A stretch of DNA of 64,000 bases from Chitinophaga pendula (GTDB taxonomy: Bacteria > Bacteroidota > Bacteroidia > Chitinophagales > Chitinophagaceae). Numbering within the stretch: position 1 is the first letter of the stretch; every line of letters starts with the position of its first letter. The DNA lies in assembly GCF_020386615.1 (NCBI RefSeq), contig NZ_CP077769.1, positions 2,480,001 to 2,544,000 on the forward strand, in the 5' to 3' direction. This document shows positions 57,989 to 64,000 of this stretch, piece by piece. The notes under the pieces are model-generated. The model was not told where the DNA came from and made no database searches. It worked only from the letters and a program-made list of their open reading frames with translations. A program made the translations under genes and the position numbers.

Positions 57989-58033
57989 TATTTGCTGACA
58001 ATAACCCTACTACTTCTTTTCAACCCTAATAAA

Positions 58034-58210
58034 ATGGCCCAAGTTAATCTGAATGATGCCTTACAGGTGATCAGTAAAGCCCGTGCAAATGGTATCCTGT
58101 TATTTTGTGACAACGATAAGATAAAATACACCCTACTACCGGATGTCGTTCCTGATCCTTCATTACTGGATGAGGTACGGCAGTATCGGGAGGCAATATT
58201 ACAGCTGTTG
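58034..58210 (+). other. TubC-type docking domain
   Basis: About 58 residues with the TubC_N pattern (alternating helices with LLFCDNDKIKY in the middle). It sets the order of the two synthetases, and its partner should be the C-terminal tail of the 11,477-residue protein. Confidence 0.8.
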
Positions 58211-61200
58211 CAACAGCAGGGTGACGCTTCGCCGGAGGCGGCAGCTATCCCAGTTACACCACGTACGGCGGATGATATTTTTCCGCTTTCTTATAGCCAG
58301 GAGCGGATTTGGGTGATCGATCGATTGGAGGGTAGTACACATTATCATCTGCCTTCGGTCTTACAGCTAAAAGGCATTTTGGACAGAGAAGCATTAAAGA
58401 AGGCTTTTAACAGCTTATTAGAACGGCATGAAGTGTTGCGTACTGTTATTGTCGAACACGACGGCCGTGCCTATCAAAAAGTGCAGCCGGTATCAGCCTG
58501 GCGACTGGATGAACCGGATATTGCTGCTGTTGTGCAAACAGCGGAGGTAATATCTGGCTATACGGAACAACTGATCGCGCAACCATTTGATCTGTCCAGG
58601 GATTTTATGCTACGGGCGCAATTAATTCCCGTAGGAACGGAGGAACATGTGTTGGTAATTGTCGTACATCATATTGCATCTGATGGTTGGTCTTCTGATA
58701 TTATTGTCAGAGAGCTGGGCCTGTTATATGAAGCATATGCTAATGGCCGCCTGCCGGTGCTGGCAGATCTGCCCGTTCAATATGTAGATTATGCAGTCTG
58801 GCAAAGGAGTCATCTGACGCCGGAGACGTTGAATCAGCAGCTGGAGTACTGGCGACATCAGCTGGAAGGAGTAGTGCCATTGGAGTTACCTGCGGACCAT
58901 TCCCGTCCGGTAGTCAGAAGTAATAGCGGAGGAGCGTTGCCTTTCCGGATTTCCGCGTCGCTGGGAGAACAGCTACTTGTCTTTTCGAGAGAGCAAGGCG
59001 TTTCTTTGTTTATGACCCTGTTGGCTACTTTTAAAGTATTAATATACCGTTATACCAGGCAAACTGACATTACTGTCGGCAGCCCCACTGCAGGCAGGAT
59101 AAGACCGGAATTGGAAGGTTTGGTCGGCTTCTTTGTCAATACACTGACATTACGCAGCCACCTGGTTAATAATCCTTCCTTTTCCGACTTCCTGCAATTA
59201 TTACGGCAGACAACACTGGACGCTTATGCACACCAGGATCTGCCCTTTGAAAAGATCGTGGATGCAGTCATCAAAGAGCGGGATATGAGTCGTACTCCTT
59301 TATTTCAGGTGATGTTCCAATTGCAGCATGCGGCCAGCCAGCCAATGATGGACGCAGGTTCACTTATCCTTACTTCTTTCGACACGGCGCATACGACCAG
59401 TAAGTTTGATCTTACGCTATCGCTGGAAGAACAAAACGGGCTCATTTCCGGCTTCCTGGAATATAATACGGATCTGTTTGAGGTGGATACCATCGCTCGC
59501 TTCCTGGAACATTACGAAAGATTACTGGCCGCCATTATTGCATCTCCGGCTACCCGGCTTGATCAGTTGCCTCTACTCAGCGGCGAAGAAACGCGCGTTT
59601 TGCTGGAAGGATTTCAGGGTGCTGCAATCGCTTATGATATGGGTAGCAGTGTAGCCGGATTATTTCGTCAGCAGGCATTATTACGGCCAGATGCGATAGC
59701 GGTGACAGATGGAGTGCGGTCTTTGAGTTACCATTTGTTGGATGTGGAGAGTGAGCAGCTGGGGCTTTATCTGCGGGATCAGGGGGTAACGACAGGTACC
59801 ATGGTGGCAGTATGTATGGATAGAGGAGTTGGTCTACTGGTAGCTTTGCTGGGTATTATGAAAGCGGGCGGGGTATATGTGCCTATAGATGTTACTTATC
59901 CTGCTGCACGTATTTCCTTTATTCTCTCAGATATTGACAGTCGTTTTGCGGTGATCGACGCCGGTTATGAGGCACTGTTATCCGGTCTGCGGCCGGAGCT
60001 GTCTGTAGTGACGGTAGGTGAGGCTGCACCCTGGCGCAGGGCTATTACAGGTCTTTCTCCTTTGGCGGCGGTAGCAGCAACGGCAGCGGCATATGTTATT
60101 TATACTTCCGGTTCTACGGGGCAGCCCAAGGGCACGGTGGTAGGCCACAATAATATTACCAGCCTGGTATTGGGCGGTGGTTTTGTGTCACTGGGTACAG
60201 ATACGGTGATCATCGCGACTGGTTCGCCTTCATTTGATGCGACGACATTTGAGTATTGGGGCGCATTGCTGCATGGCGGCCAGCTGGTGATCCTGCCGGA
60301 GGAGCAGTTGCTGGACCCTGTTCAGCTGACGGCGGCGATCCGGCATTACGGTGCCACGGTGATGTGGTTTACTGCCAGCTGGTTCAACCAGCTGGTAGAT
60401 AGTTATCTGTCTGTATTTGAAGGATTATCAGCGGTGCTGGCAGGAGGAGAGAAACTATCAGCAGCGCATGTGTCGCGGTTCCGGGCTGCCTATCCCGGTA
60501 TCCGTATTATCAACGGTTATGGTCCTACGGAGAATACTACTTTTTCACTGACCCATATTATTGATACTGATTACGAAGACGGGAACATACCGATAGGTCG
60601 TCCTTTGGGGCACCGTCGTGCATATATCCTGGATGAAAGCCGGCAGCTGTTGCCGGTAGGTGCGATAGGCGAGTTGTATGTAGGCGGCTCTGGAGTTGCT
60701 ATCGGCTACCTGGGTCAGGCAGAGCTGACGGCGAGCCGTTTTATAGCAGACCCATTTGTGGCAGGCGGCCGTTTATATCGTACCGGTGATCTGGCCCGCT
60801 GGCAGGCAGATGGTACGGTGATCTATGTAGGTCGCCAGGATGAGCAGGTGAAATTGAGAGGCTATCGTATAGAGCCCGGTGAGATCGCCCATGTGCTGAC
60901 AGCGAGTGGTTATGTGCAGCAGGCAGTAGTGATCTTACATACCGATGCTCAGGGTATTCGTCGCCTGGTTGGTTATATAGTACCTGCATCGGATTATGAA
61001 GAATCGTTGTTACAAAGTTACCTGTTGACGCATCTGCCGGATTACATGATCCCGTCAGTTTTGCTTTGTTTAAGTTCCTTACCGCTGACTGCCAATGGTA
61101 AGGTAGACAAGCGAGCGTTGCCGGCACCGGATGCGGGTAGTTTATTACGGCAGGAGTATGTGGCACCGGTGAGTGCTACCGAGCAGGCTTTAAGTGCTAT

Positions 61201-64000
61201 CTGGTCTGATTTGCTGGGAGTGAGCCGTATAGGCGTCCGGGATAATTTCTTTGATCTGGGAGGAGATTCTATAATCACGATCCAGGTAGTGAGCCGTGCG
61301 AAGCGCGCAGGTTACACGTTACATCCGCGTGATCTGTTCCATCACCAGACAATAGGACGGTTAGCTGCTTACCTGGATAGTAATGCCGTGACCAGTATCC
61401 TGACCGAGCAAGGCTTATTGAGTGGAGAGAGTGGTTTATTACCGATCCAACGGTGGTATTTTGAGCGAACAGTTGAGCAAGGGGGTGTTAGTGCTGTTCA
61501 TTTTAACCAAAGTGTATTATTAAAAATAGCTGATACTGTTGATGAGATACAGCTGGCTGGTGCTATTGACGCGTTGGTACGTCAGCATGATGCTTTACGG
61601 TTCAGCTATAAACATACTTCATCTGGCTGGCAGCAGCTATACAACAATATTCCGAATCCGTTGGCGGTTGTAGACCTGACCAACATATCTACCAGTGAGC
61701 TGGTAACGGAAATCCCAAGGCGATGTGAGCACTTTCAACGTAATATCGATATTGAGGAGGGACCTGTTTTTGAGGCGGTATTATTCCGGACTTCAGCCGA
61801 AGTTCCTGATTACTTACTGCTGGTAGCGCATCACCTGGTAGTAGACGGGGTTTCGTGGCGTATCCTGCTGGAAGATCTGTCATTATTGTTGTCAGGAGCA
61901 CCGTTGGGGAGTAAGAGTAGTTCTTACCGGCAATGGTATGCTGCATTGGAAAGTTATGCAGCAAGGCCCGGTGTATTGTCACAGCTTCCTTACTGGCAGG
62001 ATATTGTAAATGGTTATCAACCATTGCGGACAAATTATACCCTGGAAGGTCCGGTGCGGACGTCAGTTATAAAAGAGCATATGGTGAGGCTGAATGCAAC
62101 GCTGACACGTCAGCTTTTGCAGGAAGTACCAGCCGCCTATCATACGGATATTAATGATGTCTTGTTGTGTGCACTTTTACAGGTGTTGAGCAAGTGGAAT
62201 AGTAGTGATCGTGTAACGATCGGCTTGGAAGGGCATGGTCGTGAAGATATAGCGTCGGCATTGGATACCAGCCGTACGGTGGGCTGGTTCACCAACCTGT
62301 ACCCTGTGCAGTTGTTATTGGAACGAGATGCAGGTCCGGGTGGCCAGTTACAATCTGTAAAGGAACAGTTGCGGCAAGTGCCGGACCGTGGCCTGGGTTA
62401 CGGGGTGTTGCGGTATCTGTCGGCGTCAGCAATGATGACGGGACGAAACGATTGGGAGGTGATCTTCAACTACCTTGGGCAGTTTGACCAGGTGTCGGGA
62501 GCTGCGGGGTTATTGTCCCCGGTATCGGATCTTTCTGCCGGTGAAGATGTAGGCGGTGATTTTATGGTACGCCACCTGCTGTCGATCAACAGTATGATCA
62601 GTGAAGGGGAGCTGGTGTTGTCCTGGGGATATAGCGGTCATCATTTTGATGAAGCTACGATTGAGTCTTTGTCGGCAGATTATCTGTCATGTTTGTCTGC
62701 ATTGATCGCTCATTGTGTGCAGCAGGGAACGCGTCGTTTTACGCCCTCTGATTATGGTTTGGGAAAAGAGATCCACTATGCTGCGTTAGAGCGGTTTTTG
62801 TCTGCTGAAGGAAGAACGGGACATCCGAGGCGGTCGGAGATCACAAGTATTTACCGGCTGAGCCCTTTGCAGGAAGGGCTATTATTCCATAGTTTGTATG
62901 ATGAAGGCGGCAGTGCTTATATAGAACAGTTCAGCGGTCGTTTATCGCAGGTGGATATAGGGTTGTTGTCACAGAGCTGGTCTGTGCTGATCCGTCGTCA
63001 TAGTATTTTACGAACCGGATTTTATTACGACACTTTTGACATTCCTGTGCAATGTGTTTATCGTCAGGCGGAGCTGCCATTAACGGTGTTGGATTACGGA
63101 CATGAGGTAGACATTGCAGCAGCGATCGCGGCCTATGAGCTGTCGGATTTGCAGCAGGGATTTGTGCTAAGTGAAGCGCCTTTGATGCGACTGAGTTTGT
63201 TACAGTTGCCCGGGGGCGGATATCATTTATTATGGACGTTCCATCATATTATCCTGGATGGCTGGTCGGTACCCTTACTAGTAGAGTCTTTGCTGTCTAT
63301 CTATGAGCAGTTGCTGCATGGGCAGGAGGTGGATGAAAGTTTTACGGAAAGTTATGAAGCGTTGATCCGTTTCCAGGAGCGCCAGGATGAGCAGTCGGCT
63401 AGTGATTACTGGCGGCAGTATCTGTCAGGGCTGGAGCAAGGGAGCCTGTTGCCATTTATCCATACGACAGGGGTACGTAGCCTTGGCGGCAGTACTTATG
63501 TACAGTCGTTACTAGCATTTGATGAGGCGACGACAGCACAGGCACATCGTTATGTGCAGGCACAGCGTATTACGCTCAATACGTTAGTGCAGGGCATATG
63601 GGGATACCTGTTGTACCGCTATACGGGTCAGCGGGATGTGGTATATGGCGTTACGGTAGCCGGTCGTCCGGATAGCCTGGCAGATATAGAGCGTCGTGTG
63701 GGACTTTACATCAACACGTTGGTGTTACGTCAGCGATTCAAAGAGGACGTGCCGGTGTCCACCTGGTTACAGACATTGCAACAGGAGCAGTTACAGAGCC
63801 GGGAGTATCAGTATACTGGTCTTGATACGGTGCAACGTTTGTGGGGAGGTAGCGGGGAGCTGTTTGACAGCCTGCTTGTTTTTGAAAATTACCCGGTGAG
63901 TGAGTTATTAAGTACAGGTAGCTGGTCGCTGGACCTGACGGATGTTCGTATCCATGAGCAGACGAATTATCCTTTGAGTTTGATCGTAAGTGCGGGTCAG
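58034..64000 (+). CDS. Second NRPS of the operon (3' end beyond right edge)
   Basis: The frame is open from the ATG at 58034 to the window edge, 1,989 codons. Residues 1 to about 58 (NLNDALQVISKARANGILLF onward) form a TubC-type N-terminal docking domain that should bind the tail of the preceding synthetase. Then follow C (HHIASDGWS), A, PCP (LGGDSI, the form usual before epimerases), E (HHLVVDGVSW, EGHGRE, GWFTNLYPV, NYLGQF) and the start of another C domain. The A-domain residues DAFWLGGTF are the valine code, so D-valine is predicted. The gene starts 45 bp after the first synthetase. Release domain and remaining modules lie outside the window. Confidence 0.96.
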   Translation, partial: MAQVNLNDALQVISKARANGILLFCDNDKIKYTLLPDVVPDPSLLDEVRQYREAILQLLQQQGDASPEAAAIPVTPRTADDIFPLSYSQERIWVIDRLEGSTHYHLPSVLQLKGILDREALKKAFNSLLERHEVLRTVIVEHDGRAYQKVQPVSAWRLDEPDIAAVVQTAEVISGYTEQLIAQPFDLSRDFMLRAQLIPVGTEEHVLVIVVHHIASDGWSSDIIVRELGLLYEAYANGRLPVLADLPVQYVDYAVWQRSHLTPETLNQQLEYWRHQLEGVVPLELPADHSRPVVRSNSGGALPFRISASLGEQLLVFSREQGVSLFMTLLATFKVLIYRYTRQTDITVGSPTAGRIRPELEGLVGFFVNTLTLRSHLVNNPSFSDFLQLLRQTTLDAYAHQDLPFEKIVDAVIKERDMSRTPLFQVMFQLQHAASQPMMDAGSLILTSFDTAHTTSKFDLTLSLEEQNGLISGFLEYNTDLFEVDTIARFLEHYERLLAAIIASPATRLDQLPLLSGEETRVLLEGFQGAAIAYDMGSSVAGLFRQQALLRPDAIAVTDGVRSLSYHLLDVESEQLGLYLRDQGVTTGTMVAVCMDRGVGLLVALLGIMKAGGVYVPIDVTYPAARISFILSDIDSRFAVIDAGYEALLSGLRPELSVVTVGEAAPWRRAITGLSPLAAVAATAAAYVIYTSGSTGQPKGTVVGHNNITSLVLGGGFVSLGTDTVIIATGSPSFDATTFEYWGALLHGGQLVILPEEQLLDPVQLTAAIRHYGATVMWFTASWFNQLVDSYLSVFEGLSAVLAGGEKLSAAHVSRFRAAYPGIRIINGYGPTENTTFSLTHIIDTDYEDGNIPIGRPLGHRRAYILDESRQLLPVGAIGELYVGGSGVAIGYLGQAELTASRFIADPFVAGGRLYRTGDLARWQADGTVIYVGRQDEQVKLRGYRIEPGEIAHVLTASGYVQQAVVILHTDAQGIRRLVGYIVPASDYEESLLQSYLLTHLPDYMIPSVLLCLSSLPLTANGKVDKRALPAPDAGSLLRQEYVAPVSATEQALSAIWSDLLGVSRIGVRDNFFDLGGDSIITIQVVSRAKRAGYTLHPRDLFHHQTIGRLAAYLDSNAVTSILTEQGLLSGESGLLPIQRWYFERTVEQGGVSAVHFNQSVLLKIADTVDEIQLAGAIDALVRQHDALRFSYKHTSSGWQQLYNNIPNPLAVVDLTNISTSELVTEIPRRCEHFQRNIDIEEGPVFEAVLFRTSAEVPDYLLLVAHHLVVDGVSWRILLEDLSLLLSGAPLGSKSSSYRQWYAALESYAARPGVLSQLPYWQDIVNGYQPLRTNYTLEGPVRTSVIKEHMVRLNATLTRQLLQEVPAAYHTDINDVLLCALLQVLSKWNSSDRVTIGLEGHGREDIASALDTSRTVGWFTNLYPVQLLLERDAGPGGQLQSVKEQLRQVPDRGLGYGVLRYLSASAMMTGRNDWEVIFNYLGQFDQVSGAAGLLSPVSDLSAGEDVGGDFMVRHLLSINSMISEGELVLSWGYSGHHFDEATIESLSADYLSCLSALIAHCVQQGTRRFTPSDYGLGKEIHYAALERFLSAEGRTGHPRRSEITSIYRLSPLQEGLLFHSLYDEGGSAYIEQFSGRLSQVDIGLLSQSWSVLIRRHSILRTGFYYDTFDIPVQCVYRQAELPLTVLDYGHEVDIAAAIAAYELSDLQQGFVLSEAPLMRLSLLQLPGGGYHLLWTFHHIILDGWSVPLLVESLLSIYEQLLHGQEVDESFTESYEALIRFQERQDEQSASDYWRQYLSGLEQGSLLPFIHTTGVRSLGGSTYVQSLLAFDEATTAQAHRYVQAQRITLNTLVQGIWGYLLYRYTGQRDVVYGVTVAGRPDSLADIERRVGLYINTLVLRQRFKEDVPVSTWLQTLQQEQLQSREYQYTGLDTVQRLWGGSGELFDSLLVFENYPVSELLSTGSWSLDLTDVRIHEQTNYPLSLIVSAGQ
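58265..62780 (+). other. Module 9: C-A-PCP-E, predicted D-valine
   Basis: This is the only module in the window with an epimerase. The A-domain code DAFWLGGTF is valine. The PCP has LGGDSI instead of GGHSL, as expected for carrier domains that feed an epimerase. Confidence 0.88.
62830..64000 (+). other. Module 10 condensation domain (DCL type, partial)
   Basis: It starts IYRLSPLQEGLLFHSLYDEG and has HHIILDGWS, the features of condensation domains that accept a D-configured donor after an epimerase. This agrees with the E domain just before it. The rest of the module is beyond the edge. Confidence 0.88.

Noticed and set aside
30302..57988. Epimerase or dual C/E domains in the first synthetase
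   Set aside because: Only one HHxxxD motif is seen per condensation domain and no EGHGRE-type segment; all eight internal C domains look like ordinary LCL domains.

Overview
The window looks like a chromosome segment of a Chitinophaga-like member of the Bacteroidota (family Chitinophagaceae inferred). The signs are promoters with the Bacteroidota -7 element TAnnTTTG, a UpxY/NusG-type antiterminator, GG-leader peptides of the Bacteroidales natural-product type, a tRNA without encoded CCA, and a huge hybrid NRPS/PKS locus. No species assignment is possible from the sequence alone.

Positions 1-5524 (minus strand) hold the N-terminal 1,841 codons of a secreted repeat adhesin that runs off the left edge. 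It has a signal peptide, a jelly-roll-like domain, Ig/PKD-like domains and at least eleven 84-residue repeats of exactly 252 bp. Positions 5.9-13.1 kb hold housekeeping genes: rpmI-rplT, ispE, a bifunctional-nuclease protein, the ETF subunits, a TPR protein, tilS, a rhomboid protease and rlmH. A tRNA-Arg(ACG) at 13.15 kb is followed by a mobile-element scar (fragments of a tyrosine integrase and of a phage-type amidase), then a lipoprotein and a 56-residue membrane peptide.

Positions 15.3-17.5 kb form a small accessory island. It holds four short genes for GG-leader, six-cysteine peptides, three of which share a knottin-like cysteine framework, and a duplicated intergenic element. Beside it lie an unusual response regulator lacking the phospho-acceptor aspartate and a complete response regulator/histidine kinase pair.

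From 20.4 kb to the right edge lies a lipopeptide biosynthesis operon. A 930-bp apparently non-coding leader with shuffled short repeats precedes a NusG-like antiterminator, a CmlA-type di-iron beta-hydroxylase, an 11,477-residue synthetase and a second synthetase cut by the right edge. The first synthetase starts with fatty acyl-AMP ligase, ACP, KS, AT, ACP and a PLP aminotransferase, the logic of iturin/mycosubtilin synthetases but with an in-cis AT, so a beta-amino fatty acid starter is expected. Eight C-A-PCP modules follow, two with embedded methyltransferases. The second synthetase begins with a TubC-type docking domain and carries C-A-PCP-E and then another C domain.

Specificity residues read by eye suggest beta-amino-acyl, N-MeLeu, Ser, Asn, N-MeGly, X, Ser, Asn, Gly, D-Val and onward. 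The order Ser-Asn-Gly occurs twice. The two Gly adenylation domains are about 99.5% identical in DNA over 1,285 bp, whereas the other paired domains are clearly diverged.
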